DNA of 38,492 nucleotides from Flavobacteriaceae bacterium bin25 (GCA_002238525.1 MPMN01000024.1:1-38492), one strand, 5' to 3'; shown: positions 15,425 through 25,000, counted from the first letter of the stretch. Program-made: numbers and translations. The notes: generated by a model from the sequence alone, not told the origin.

Positions 15425-17184
15425 TCTAATTTTCTATTCAAAGCTCCTTTATCTAGTCTAATAAACACTTTTTTATTGAAAGGGGTTATTCCATAATCTT
15501 GACAAGCGAATAGGTTATTGACCATTTCGTTTTGTTCCACGTGATTCAATAATTGATTATTGGTGATAGCCCACTTTCGAGCCAGAAATTTGGCGATCAT
15601 GTCTCCGATGGTGTCGGTATGGCTTGATACATCGATTGTTTGGTCAAGCAATTCCTCAAGGGTAGCACTTATTTTTTCGGTTGGACATATCTGCGGAGCA
15701 CCTAGTATCTGGATCGAAGTTTTATTTACGATTTTGATTCGGAAGCCAATTTTTTTTAAATCATCCTCTATTTCTTTTAGGGCATTAGTTTGTTGGATAG
15801 ATAATGAAACAAAGATTGGAAATATCAATTGCTGACTTGGGAGGCTATTGGTTTTATTTCCCTTTTTAAACTTTTCAAATAGAATACGCTGGTGGGCTCT
15901 ATTTTGATTGATAATAATCAGGTTGTTATCAAAACCACAGACGATATACTTAGAAAATAACTGAAAAATTGATGGCTGGGCTTTGATGTCTAGCAGATCA
16001 GATATATTTTCAATTTTCAAAGGGTTGTTGGAAGGTGTATTTTGAAAATCCAAAACATTTTTTTGCCTAGCATCTTCAAAAGGGTTATAATTTGTATCAA
16101 TAGGAACAGTCGGTCTAGTAGGCGGTTTGTCCTTGTATTCATAGGGTACCCTTAAATCCGGATTTTGATTAAAATCTAAGGGTGGGGTTATGCGATGAAT
16201 TCCCAAACTATGTTTTACTGTTGACTTTAGGATTGCATACAAATTTTCAGATTCTTCAAACTTTATTTCTGTTTTGGTCGGATGGATATTGACATCAATT
16301 TTATCGGTGGCAATTTCAATAAAAATAAAATAGCCAGGTTGGCTTTTCTCAGGCAGTAATCCTTGGTATGCCTCTAAAACCGCATGCCTTAAATAGGGAG
16401 CTATTATGAATCTATTATTGACAAAAAAATACTGTGGGTTACCCCTTTGTTTAGAAATATTGGGCTTGAGTACATAACCGGATATTTTTGCTATCTGGGT
16501 ATCGGAATTAATTTCTAGTAGGTTGTCTCTCAATTTGGTTCCAAAAATATTTCTCAATCGGTGTTTTACGGTTGCTTTAGTTAGATGCAATAATTCTGAG
16601 CCTTGGTCAAACACATCAAAGCGGACATAGCAATGAGCAATGGCCAGACGATAAACTTCTTCTAGGATCCGCCGTAATTCGGTCTGATTGGTTTTGAGAA
16701 AGTTTCTTCTAACAGGGGTGTTAAAAAACAAATTTTTAACTGAAATTGTGGTGCCGTTTTGAGCAGCCAATTGTTCTTTTCTTTTGACTTCTCCACCTTC
16801 AATACAAAGTAGAGTGCCCAGCTGGTTGGTCGATTTTTTAGAGATGATTTCTATTTGTGCCACCGAGGCAATAGAAGCTAGGGCCTCTCCACGAAACCCT
16901 TTGGTCATGATTTTAGTTAAATCATCGGTAGTTTTGATTTTGGAGGTTGCATGTCGCTGAAAAGCAAGCTCAATGTCTTGGGGGGCTATTCCTTCTCCAT
17001 TATCCACGATTTTTATCAGCGTTTTTCCTGCATCTTTTACTTGTATTTTGATCTCAGTAGCTCCAGCATCTACTGAATTTTCTATCAATTCTTTTACCGC
17101 AGATGCGGGTCTTTGTATCACTTCGCCGGCAGCAATTTGATTGGCTACCTGTTGAGGTAAACGGAATATGACACCACCAGCCAT
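15421..17184 (-). CDS. mutL: DNA mismatch repair protein MutL
   Basis: MutL links mismatch recognition by MutS to strand removal. The 587-residue protein has the GHKL ATPase motifs: IAAGEVIQRPASAVKELIEN at about 17-36, VDNGEGI at about 60-66, and TKGFRGEALASIASV at about 93-107. The transducer domain follows (GTTISVKNLFFNTPVRRNFL), then a linker at about 340-400 and a C-terminal dimerisation domain. Where endonuclease-active MutL proteins have DQHA(x)2E(x)4E, this one reads NQNRAHQRILFE (about 426-437), lacking the Asp, His and first Glu. That suggests a weak or absent nicking activity. Start at 17184 gives the normal N-terminus. It follows the small membrane protein by 3 bases. Confidence 0.96.
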   Translation of the reverse strand: MAGGVIFRLPQQVANQIAAGEVIQRPASAVKELIENSVDAGATEIKIQVKDAGKTLIKIVDNGEGIAPQDIELAFQRHATSKIKTTDDLTKIMTKGFRGEALASIASVAQIEIISKKSTNQLGTLLCIEGGEVKRKEQLAAQNGTTISVKNLFFNTPVRRNFLKTNQTELRRILEEVYRLAIAHCYVRFDVFDQGSELLHLTKATVKHRLRNIFGTKLRDNLLEINSDTQIAKISGYVLKPNISKQRGNPQYFFVNNRFIIAPYLRHAVLEAYQGLLPEKSQPGYFIFIEIATDKIDVNIHPTKTEIKFEESENLYAILKSTVKHSLGIHRITPPLDFNQNPDLRVPYEYKDKPPTRPTVPIDTNYNPFEDARQKNVLDFQNTPSNNPLKIENISDLLDIKAQPSIFQLFSKYIVCGFDNNLIIINQNRAHQRILFEKFKKGNKTNSLPSQQLIFPIFVSLSIQQTNALKEIEDDLKKIGFRIKIVNKTSIQILGAPQICPTEKISATLEELLDQTIDVSSHTDTIGDMIAKFLARKWAITNNQLLNHVEQNEMVNNLFACQDYGITPFNKKVFIRLDKGALNRKLE

Positions 17185-17187
17185 GAA

Positions 17188-17478
17188 CTAATTGAAGAAA
17201 ATAGTATAGTCGAAATCTATGATATAGAGAAAGAAAAACACGAGGACTAGTATGATTAAAATCAATGTTCTAGAAACAGCTCGATTTTTTCGGTTTCTTG
17301 AGCGTATACGCTCAGAAGCCCAATGATTTCGATAATCATTGGTGTTGAAATTTTCTCTATTTCGGGCAAATTTAGAACCAAAATCATAGATATTGTGGTC
17401 TTTTTTCCCCTTGTAGTATCTTGGGGTATAGTTGAATTTTTTGTTTTTAGAGAGTCTAAAAAAATTGATTCTAGGCAC
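17188..17478 (-). CDS. Small basic single-pass membrane protein, function unknown
   Basis: The 96-residue product starts at GTG with MPRINFFRLSKNKKFNYTPR and contains YYKGKKDHNIYDFGSKFARN. It ends with a basic stretch (RIRSRNRKNRAVSRT) and one C-terminal hydrophobic helix (about 70-90). Short proteins with this layout sit between ribH and mutL in many Bacteroidota genomes and are sometimes labelled riboflavin synthase beta subunit merely by neighbourhood. Nothing here shows that activity. The positive-inside rule places the N-terminus in the cytoplasm. Its first 15 codons and upstream bases are partly duplicated in the gap before it. Confidence 0.75.
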   Translation of the reverse strand: MPRINFFRLSKNKKFNYTPRYYKGKKDHNIYDFGSKFARNRENFNTNDYRNHWASERIRSRNRKNRAVSRTLILIILVLVFFFLYIIDFDYTIFFN

Positions 17479-17600
17479 TTTTAATTTACTTTTATTGGTG
17501 GAAAGATTCCTTGATTCTACAACATTGAATTCTTTGTTTTTAGAAATTCTAAAAAAGCGATTCTAAGCAGTTGTAAATTTACCTTTTTATAGTGGAATTA
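17432..17600 (-). repeat. Imperfect tandem duplication at the 5' end of the small membrane protein gene
   Basis: About 74 bases at 17432-17505 reappear, shifted by 93 bases, at 17525-17600 with roughly 80 percent identity by eye. The shared parts are the segments TTTGTTTTTAGA and GATTCTA plus the flank ending TTTTAT and GTGGAA. The first copy spans the GTG start and first codons. The second spans the ribH-gene gap up to the ribH stop and carries no usable start in the same position. Confidence 0.65.
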
Positions 17601-18095
17601 CTTTTTTTGTGCAATATCATTAAATTGTGCTATTTCAATAGCCGCTCTGGCGGCTTCAATTCCCTTATTTCCAAGTTTTCCACCACTTCTTTCTTTGGCT
17701 TGTTTGATGGTATCATCAGTCAAAACACAGAAAATGATAGGTACTTTCCCCAGGACATTTAGATCTTTGATTCCTAGGGATACTGCTTGACAGATATAAT
17801 GAAAATGGGGCGTTTCCCCTCTGATGACACTTCCTATTGCAATGACCACTTGAACTCTCTTCAGTTGGGCAATTTTACATCCATAAATCAGTTCAAAGCT
17901 TCCCGGAACATTATATCTGGTGATGTTCGAATGGGGAATGCCACTTTCTGAGAGAGTTTTTATTGCTCCATTGTATAGGTTTTCAGTTATGGAAGCATTC
18001 CATTTTGAAACGACTATAGCGATATGGATCTTGTCAGTATTAGGTAAATCAATTGGGACGGATTGCTTAAAAGGGGATTGGAGGTCGGTAGCCAT
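17598..18095 (-). CDS. ribH: 6,7-dimethyl-8-ribityllumazine synthase
   Basis: RibH condenses 5-amino-6-ribitylaminouracil with 3,4-dihydroxy-2-butanone 4-phosphate in riboflavin synthesis and forms a large icosahedral or pentameric shell. The 165-residue product shows VSKWNASITENLYNGA at about 29-44, the substrate-binding VPGSFELIYG at about 64-73, AIGSVIRGETPHFHYIC with the catalytic His at about 86-102, and NKGIEAARAAIEIA at the end. The ATG shares its A with the TAA of the TPR gene upstream, so coupling is likely. It is the only riboflavin gene in the window. Confidence 0.96.
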   Translation of the reverse strand: MATDLQSPFKQSVPIDLPNTDKIHIAIVVSKWNASITENLYNGAIKTLSESGIPHSNITRYNVPGSFELIYGCKIAQLKRVQVVIAIGSVIRGETPHFHYICQAVSLGIKDLNVLGKVPIIFCVLTDDTIKQAKERSGGKLGNKGIEAARAAIEIAQFNDIAQKK

Positions 18096-18844
18096 TACCG
18101 AAGCATTGTTTCAAGTTTGGATATCTGTATGGTGATTAGTTCAGCTTCTTGGGCATCGGGGTAATCCTCTTCAATTCTCTTGAAATGCTCAAGGGCATCT
18201 TCATACTTTTCCAGTTCTTGGGCTAGTAGTCCAGCTTTGAATAAAAATTTTGGGGCAGTGAATTCATTATCGCTAGCCTTCACGGCCTCCAAATAATAGG
18301 TGTAGGCATCTTGGGGTTGTCCAAGTTCTGCGAATGAATCGGCAATAGCTCCTTTGGCCATGGCAGAAAAAATGAGGTCTTTAGATTTGAACCGTTCTAG
18401 TTGTTTGATTGCATTTTGGTACTCTCCTAATCTCAGATAAGCTATTCCGGCACTAAATTGTGCAAGTCTGGCCGGTTTTGTTCCCTTATAGAGATCAATG
18501 ATTTCTAAAAATCCATATTTTCCTTCGCCTCCTTCTAGAGATAACCGATACAGAGAATCAGCATCCATCAAACTAGTGGCAGCTCTATTGAAATAATCTT
18601 GTGCCTGAGCCATTTCTGTAACTACTTCTCTTTCTTTTGGCTCCAGGATAAATCGTTTGTTGCCCAGGTAGCCCAAAACCCCAACTGCAATCAAACCGAC
18701 CAGGATTAGGATATAGTTTTGATTTTTTGAGACCCACCTTTCAGTTTTTGAAGCAGTTAGATCTAAAGTCTGAAAAACCTCCTTTGTAGCACTCTGAGAG
18801 GGCGAAGAGCCAGACTTTGTCGAACGTTTTTTATAAGTAGCCAT
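18095..18844 (-). CDS. Membrane-anchored TPR protein
   Basis: The start at 18844 (MATYKKRSTKSGSSP) is preferred over an upstream ATG at 18865 because the extra seven residues fall on the promoter. A basic soluble start is followed by a single membrane helix (about 46-63, NYILILVGLIAVGVLGYL). TPR-like helices follow: GKYGFLEIIDLYKGTKPARLAQFSAGIAYLRLGEYQNAIKQLERF and FAELGQPQDAYTYYLEAVKA. It ends with LEHFKRIEEDYPDAQEAELITIQISKLETMLR. The layout is like YfgM-type periplasmic TPR proteins, which escort secreted chains. That function is inferred. It leads a minus-strand run down to the EEP gene. Confidence 0.85.
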   Translation of the reverse strand: MATYKKRSTKSGSSPSQSATKEVFQTLDLTASKTERWVSKNQNYILILVGLIAVGVLGYLGNKRFILEPKEREVVTEMAQAQDYFNRAATSLMDADSLYRLSLEGGEGKYGFLEIIDLYKGTKPARLAQFSAGIAYLRLGEYQNAIKQLERFKSKDLIFSAMAKGAIADSFAELGQPQDAYTYYLEAVKASDNEFTAPKFLFKAGLLAQELEKYEDALEHFKRIEEDYPDAQEAELITIQISKLETMLR

Positions 18845-18862
18845 AAATACTATAAGGGCTGA

Positions 18863-18893
18863 CAAATTTAGACCATTTATTGATGAATCCCAA
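18863..18893 (-). promoter_or_regulatory. Bacteroidota-type promoter of the TPR-ribH-mutL run
   Basis: On the minus strand TAAATTTG (18863-18870) matches TAnnTTTG. ATTG, whose TTG is at 18891-18893, serves as the -33 element with a 20-base spacer. The TPR start lies 18 bases after the -7 box, so the leader is very short. This is the best-formed promoter in the window. Confidence 0.6.
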
Positions 18894-19109
18894 TCCCAAA
18901 TACCTGAATAGGAGACTTACGGTTGTTTTGTCAAATTTCTTACTTACCATTACAAGTTTAGCGGAAAGTATACATATCTGTAGTGGTCAATAGTTGAATG
19001 CTCAATTTCTGCTACTCTTTTTTTTGTCATGTGGATTTAAAGGTTGATTGTATAGTTAAAATAAATTGAGCTAAGCATTTAATTTCATAAATTAGATGTC
19101 AATACCTTG
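18894..19109. other. AT-rich spacer upstream of the TPR promoter
   Basis: No gene is seen. A fragment near 18980 (TGTAGTGG) resembles the internal repeat of the MITE-like element. The block ends at the dispersed repeat and IS1380 relic. Confidence 0.4.
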
Positions 19110-19133
19110 AATAAACCCATTAATGCAACTTTA
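19110..19133 (-). repeat. Dispersed repeat family 2, copy B
   Basis: The minus strand reads TAAAGTTGCATTAATGGGTT then TATT. The first 20 bases are identical to 4821-4840. Its first three bases are the stop codon that ends the IS1380 relic, so the repeat edge marks the break in that gene. Confidence 0.65.
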
Positions 19134-19259
19134 CACAGTTATCAGGATACTTCCCCGTTCAATGGCTTCAAGTAATATGATTGCAGCATCCGAAGTGGTT
19201 CTCTCACCTTTGAAATCAACAGTAACAGCCCTCTTTTTTTGACAAAATATGGAATTCAT
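19131..19259 (-). pseudogene. IS1380-type transposase, N-terminal relic
   Basis: The minus strand from an ATG at 19257-19259 encodes 42 residues: MNSIFCQKKR, then AVTVDFKGERTTSDAAIILL, then EAIERGSILITV and a stop. The TVDFKGERTTSDA segment followed by a short leucine-rich helix is characteristic of the beginning of IS1380-family transposases, which are about 400 or more residues long. The remainder, with the catalytic DDE residues, is absent. The break is at the dispersed repeat at 19133. No terminal repeat of the IS was identified. Confidence 0.6.
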
Positions 19260-19394
19260 AAGTCAATGATTTTTATGGAACTATAAAATGAATATAACTA
19301 ACTGCAAGTTAATAAAATAAATCCAATTATTAACCCCTAATATGAATTATTCGAGTTAATGACTTGAACGTTTGGTTCAATATCAGATTTTTAG

Positions 19395-20731
19395 TCAAAA
19401 TTTAATAGTGTTGATATATGGGTTGATTCTACTCCATGCATTTTTAATATAATCTTCGCATATTTCATATCCAACAAAGAATCTATCACTCTTTAATGAT
19501 GCTATGCGCAAGTTTGTCAAAAGGGCATTTTTTTTCTTTCCTAAAAAAATTTTTTAGTCATTTTATTGAATAATTTACAACTATCAATCCTTTCTGTTGT
19601 CATATTTATACTCATAAAGAGATTTAAATACTATATATATAATTTTGTTTTGAAATCTCCATTGTAGTGGATAGATATTTTTAGGTTTAGGGTTTTTATT
19701 ATATTAGCATCAGCAAAATTTTACTTTATGCCTATACATACAAAAATCAATATCCCCAAAATCAAAACAAAATAAGGCTGCCTTCTCCTTTTATAGACAG
19801 GACATCGTGACCAAATAATTTTTCCTGGTGAACCGATCAAAACAGTTCATCTAAGAGGGCTTTGTTGTAGTGGATAGATTTATAAGTGGTTGATTATCAA
19901 TACTAGAATGTCCATTTTGACAAACTTGCGTATGGCTGTTGAACCACTTCCCATAAAAGGGTCTAATATAACATCTCCACTAAATGACAATAACTGTATA
20001 AGCCGGTACGGTAATTCAACTGGGAAAGGAGCGGGGTGCTTAACTCTTTTGGCACTTTCAGTTTTAAATGTCCATATAGATTTGGTCCACTCCATAAATT
20101 TATCTCTGGCAATTGTATTTCTTTTATTCTCCTTTTCCAACTCACTTAAATTCCGTTTGAAAAACCCTTTACTAAAAACCAAAATATACTCATGCACATC
20201 ACGAAGAATCGGGTTTGAAGCTGATTGCCAACTTCCCCAGGCTGTTGACCCTCCAGCACTTGCAGACTTATTCCATATTATCTCACCTCTCATTAAGAAA
20301 CCTTTATCCAACATAAGGTTAGAAACATAATCAGTGATTGGTATGTAAGGTTTTCTTCCAACATTAGCCAGGTTTATACCTATCCGTCCTCCATCAACTA
20401 ATACTCTGTGGCATTCACTAAAAACCCTTTCTAGTAGTTCTATATATTCACTTAATGTCAAATCTTGATCGTATTCTTTAGATACATTATACGGAGGTGA
20501 TGTAACAATTAAATGAACTGAACTATCAGGTATTTCACACATATTTTCAGAAGAGGAGCAAATAATTTTATTTTTAAGATCTTCTGGAAAGACCTGGTCC
20601 AATTGTTTATTATTACTTTCCTTGTTAGTAGAATGATAGAGATTAGTGTTATAAAATTTTTCTGAGTTGTGACCATATCTGCCCGATACGCCAAAACTGC
20701 TTGTTTCAGTCTTGTTGATTTTTCTATTCAT
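19395..20731 (-). pseudogene. DNA methyltransferase (N4-cytosine/N6-adenine type), split by a MITE-like insertion
   Basis: The first part (20731-19931, 267 codons) has motif IV TSPPYN at about 77-82, a SPPY-type site as in N4-cytosine or beta-class N6-adenine enzymes, and the SAM-binding motif DPFMGSGSTAI at 257-267. As it stands the frame runs into the inserted element and ends at 19880 after a foreign IRKFVKMDILVLIINHL-like tail. Beyond the element the correct frame resumes at 19502 with ASLKSDRFFVGYEICEDYIK and ends at 19395. Removing 19507-19930 and one TATG joins the two in frame into 302 residues with the normal C-terminus of such enzymes. The C-terminal part supports the SAM fold, so the split enzyme is probably inactive. 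It sits 40 bases after the DUF2130 gene on the same strand. Confidence 0.88.
19507..19930. mobile_element. 424-bp MITE-like element with terminal inverted repeats and TATG target duplication
   Basis: Both ends begin CGCAAGTTTGTCAAAA reading inward, 16 perfect bases, with similarity continuing to about base 24. TATG flanks both sides (19503-19506 and 19931-19934) and removal repairs the interrupted methyltransferase gene, so the borders are exact. No transposase frame is present, so it would depend on an enzyme supplied elsewhere. The motif TTGTAGTGGATAGAT is repeated inside at 19662-19676 and 19865-19879. The right 120 bases match a degraded copy at 5097-5215. Confidence 0.88.
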
Positions 20732-20771
20732 TCTTTGTGGTTTGATTAACCCCCAAAATTTTGAACCTTGT

Positions 20772-21953
20772 TTAATTCAGTTGGTCATCTCCGGAAGGTA
20801 CCGACAGTTCTAATGATTTAATGGGTTTTATTTCATTTAGTGCAATTCCTTGTAAGTTTCCAACAATACTGGTAACACTATTTGCGAGTCTATTTATCTG
20901 GATTTCTCTTTTCTTCCAATGAGTTTGAATTGCCATTTTTTCTTTGTTCAAATCATCTAGCATAAATTGATAGGTTTCCATTTGGTAATTAATACGTTCC
21001 CTGAATCCAGGACTTGTAATATAGTCATATAGCAGATCCATTTTCCCTTCTCTATTTTCTTGAGATAACTTAACCTGGGAAATTTCAATAATAGAATGTC
21101 TTAGAACCACTGATAACACTTCTAATTCGTGAAACTTGCAAATCCAGATTCGATTTTTGAAACCCATGTTTTGGCAAAGTCTTAGACTTGCCTTTGGCAT
21201 TGTTTGCGTGACCAACACTCCAAAGTCTGCACCTTCTTCTGACATGTCGTCTTTAAGCTTGTCTATCCACTTATTCATAAAATTTTTGGTGCGTTTGCTT
21301 TCATAAACTATTTTTCCGCACTCGCTACCATCATTGACAATCTGAATAACATCTGCCCCTCTTTGCCCTTTTTTTACTTCAACTATTTTGTCATCGGGAA
21401 ATTTTTTCTTCAGAAACTCTTCGATAACCAATTCCTGTACCTCACCTTGAAGTTCCTGTGAACCGACTGTCTGTTTTCCCAGCATTTCTTTTGTTCGCTT
21501 GTTTTGATCTTCAAGTTGTTTTTCCAATTCTTTTCTCTTTAAATCTTCTTGTGCTCTTTCTTCTTGAAATTTTTTGTTCCATTGGTCTTGGACCTGGCTT
21601 AGTTGTTGTTCTGTCGACCGATTATGTTTACTTTCCATTTCTTTCATCTCACGTTTCAGTGTCTGAAGTTGAGCCTCCGTAGAATGCATTTCCCTTAATT
21701 GTTGACTTTTATCCTCTAATTCTTGGTTTAACCCTTTTTCTTTTTCAGCATATTCAAAATTTAGTTGAGATTGTATATCCTTTTTTATTTTCTCCTTTTC
21801 TTTTATTATAAAATCGGATTTAAGTTCATTTAAAAGAGTTTCCCTTTTTTGGCCTAACCTTTCTTTTACTTGACTTTCAACTTTAGTCTTGATAACATCT
21901 TCCATATCAAATGATTTGGAACAATGAGGACAAATAATGTTTTGAGAATTCAT
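20772..21953 (-). CDS. DUF2130 coiled-coil protein with predicted nuclease-like core
   Basis: The 393-residue protein opens with a CPHCSK zinc-ribbon-like pair (about 9-14), followed by a long coiled coil (about 25-160, rich in E, K and Q). The DUF2130 core follows, from LVIEEFLKKKFPDDKIVEVK and GQRGADVIQIV to VYESKRTKNFMNKWIDKLKDDM (about 175-240). The D and the E-x-K (ADVIQ and YESKRT) are arranged as in the PD-(D/E)xK nuclease fold. It ends with a second helical region. The family's function is unknown. The gene lies between the type ISP gene (94 bases) and the split methyltransferase (40 bases), so a role in defence is suggested by context only. Confidence 0.82.
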   Translation of the reverse strand: MNSQNIICPHCSKSFDMEDVIKTKVESQVKERLGQKRETLLNELKSDFIIKEKEKIKKDIQSQLNFEYAEKEKGLNQELEDKSQQLREMHSTEAQLQTLKREMKEMESKHNRSTEQQLSQVQDQWNKKFQEERAQEDLKRKELEKQLEDQNKRTKEMLGKQTVGSQELQGEVQELVIEEFLKKKFPDDKIVEVKKGQRGADVIQIVNDGSECGKIVYESKRTKNFMNKWIDKLKDDMSEEGADFGVLVTQTMPKASLRLCQNMGFKNRIWICKFHELEVLSVVLRHSIIEISQVKLSQENREGKMDLLYDYITSPGFRERINYQMETYQFMLDDLNKEKMAIQTHWKKREIQINRLANSVTSIVGNLQGIALNEIKPIKSLELSVPSGDDQLN

Positions 21954-21985
21954 TTTTTTAAGTTTTTTGAGTTTTAATTAATAAA

Positions 21986-22054
21986 ATATTCGCTTTGAAA
22001 ATGGAGTCGGGATAGAGGTTCATTGACACATTGAATAAAGAATTGACTTACTCC
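21986..22054 (-). repeat. Direct repeat R2 at the 3' end of the type ISP gene
   Basis: On the minus strand the block starts GGAGTAA, the last bases of the type ISP gene, and runs to GCGAATAT. It matches 27410-27485 in the same orientation, at roughly three quarters identity by eye, including CTCCATT and CAAAGCGAATAT. The two blocks bracket the type ISP gene. Confidence 0.7.
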
Positions 22055-25000
22055 ACCTTCGGCACAGTCGCATTGACTGGAACAATCGCATCAACTGGCA
22101 ATTTTTCCGCCAAATCCAATGTCTTTACAGATAAATGGATGACCGACAAAAGTAAATCCAGAATGTATCTTGGTTTGTTTGTTTCTCTTGCCCAATCGTT
22201 AGGGTCGTTGGTTATACCGGAATCTTTATGTGTTCTTATCTGGTATCTATCCATAATCCACTCTATAGCTGATTTCCCATTGACCACATAATCATAAACT
22301 TTTAATGGAATGTTTTTGATGGTTATATTTCCGTTGTAAATAATAGTGGATTTATCCAATCCTTGTTTGTTGTTTGAAGATTTTAATTCTTTGTCCTTTC
22401 TGAAATTTATTTTTCTAACCTTATAAAAGATTTCACTCGACCTCAAATCATATGCATTTTCTTTCAACTCTCCAACAACCAACACCTCAGGGTGAGGAGG
22501 TATAGATTCATAGTTTAGGTGCAAGTCTGCCAATTTCCTTCCTATCTTAGAAAAAGACCAAAAATCCTCTTTCTCTTCTACCAATGGAATTCGAGGTAAA
22601 TTTTTGCTCAAATCATTCTGATAAGTCTCCCTATATTCGGGACAATGGAGAAATCCATAGACATAGTAGAAAACATCTTCTTTGGTGATGTTCTCTTCCA
22701 GGCGCGTCACCTGAGAATTGTACTGATTTCTTGCCTTTTGAAGTATGTAATCCGAAATGGCATCCTTTCTGGTGTATTGGTCTTTTGTACCCGGTTCACT
22801 ATCGGAAGTTTTATCCAAATGGAATATGGGAGTTTCTTCTTCTGATTTTTCATAGTAATACAAGGGGAAACATTGACTTGCACTCATTATTCCTAAATCA
22901 GGAATGCAATTTGAAATCAAACAAGAAAATCCCTTTTTATTAGATTTTCCTGGAATTGCAATGACTTTGTTTTCGTGATGGATAGGAAACAAACGGTTGT
23001 TCTGATAATGTCTATAGTTTAGATATTTATTGAAATAAAATTTCTGCTTACAGAATGGTCTATAATTACTAACTATTATATTATTAGGATCGAAATCAAT
23101 TTTTTCACTTTTTTTTAACCTGCTTATGATATCAGAAGTCCATTTGAACTTTTTATCATTTCTATCAATGAACTTTTTTGCTGAAATACTTCTATTTACC
23201 CTTTGATTATATCTATCTACTTCTTCATTGTAAAAATCAATAGCACTATTTACATTAGAAGCTAATTCATTTTTACTAAAATTATAAACCCAAACATCTC
23301 GATTAGTTTGAGCTCCACAAGAATAAGTCGTATAAAAAGACTCTGAAGTCTCTTGAAATTTCTTTGTGGGTTCAATTGGGATAAAAGTTTCCGGCATTTC
23401 TTTTCGTAGATTCAACCAATCTCCATACTGATCTCTATTTATTTCCTGAAAAGGAACATGTTCAATGCTTTTGAATTCCTTGATTTCATTCAATTTATCT
23501 TTTTTGCTTAAATAATCCCCAATATCATGATAATAGACATTGGCTTTACCTATATAATTAGGTTGTTTTACTAATAGAACGATAGTAACGTCAGTTATAA
23601 TAGGAAATATATTTTGCCCTGTTTTCTTGGCATCTTCTTTCGATTTTCCTCTTACCCCCCCCCTAAGATTCAAGACGTATACATTACTAAATTCCTCTTC
23701 TATACACCTCCTAAATCCACTGCCACTGACACTATCCAGCCAGCCTCCATTAGTCACAAAGCCAATCACCCCACCATCTTTTTCATCTATTCTATCTGTT
23801 GCCCATCTATAGGCTTTTATATAGGAGTCATATAAAGATCTATTGTTCGTAGTCGTGCTTTTTTTAGCATACTTCTCTCTTATTCTACCCTCCAATTTAG
23901 AATGACGTTCATTTTGTGCATCATCATTAGCGGATTTCTGACCTGCCGAATAAGGCGGATTTCCTATGATAACTTGTATCTTGACATCTTTCTGTTCTCT
24001 GGCTCTTTCAGAATTATCTTTCAATCCTTTTTGGTCAAAGTATTCGGGCTGTTCTATCATCTCAAAGGTATCCGTAAGTAGGATTCTCTGGTAATGCAAA
24101 AAGTTTTCTTTCCCTATGCCATCATCGGGGTCTTCGGTGGCTTCATGGTATGCTATTTCGATATTGACGGTAGCAATGTAATATGCCAATAGCATGATCT
24201 CATTTGCCCATAAATCCTGAGTGTATTTCTTTTTAAGGATTTGATCGTTTTTAAACAATCCATTGTCTCTATGTAATAATCGGGTAATAAAAGTTCCTGT
24301 TCCTGTAAAAGGGTCTAAGATCGAAATATTTTCATCGGATATTTCTTTATTGAAATGTTTTCTTAATACATGATTGACCGAATGAATAATAAAATCAACT
24401 ACTTCCACAGGGGTATAGATAATCCCATTTTTCTCGGATTCCAGTTTAAATGCTCCGGCAAAGAAATTATCGTATAGTATGCGAATCAGTTCCTGCTGTT
24501 CTTTCGCAGTGGCCATACTTCCGATTTTTTCTTTTGCGTCCTTATAAAAAAGTCGCATCTGTGGAGAACTATTTATTTTTCCTTTCCGTTCCAAAACCTC
24601 TACGATGTCTTCCAGAGCGATGGATATAGGATTGTTTTTCGTAAAGGAATAACCTCCGAACAAAGCATCAAAAATAGGTTTGCTTATAAGATGTTGTCCG
24701 AGCATCTCAATGGCTTGTTCTATTTTTATTTTTGAGGATACGCTCTTTTTTATTCCGGAATGGAATTTTTTAAATGCAATTTTAGACTCTTCGTCTTTTT
24801 TTAATAGGACACGGATTTTTCTGATTTGTTTTTCGGCTATCTTTCCGACATCCTCGCCCCATTGCTTCCAATGTCCGCTCCTACCATATTTATTGAGCAT
24901 AACACCAAACAATTCGGCAGTCATCTTTTGGGCTCTGTCTTTATTTATCCGATATAGCTGGTCTTCCATATCGTACTTATTTTTCTCTTTTTCGTCTTCA

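Noticed and set aside
19411-19430. Apparent extra copy of the GGTTGATTCTA repeat core
   Set aside because: It is the coding sequence for SRINPYIN at the end of the methyltransferase, so the match is chance.
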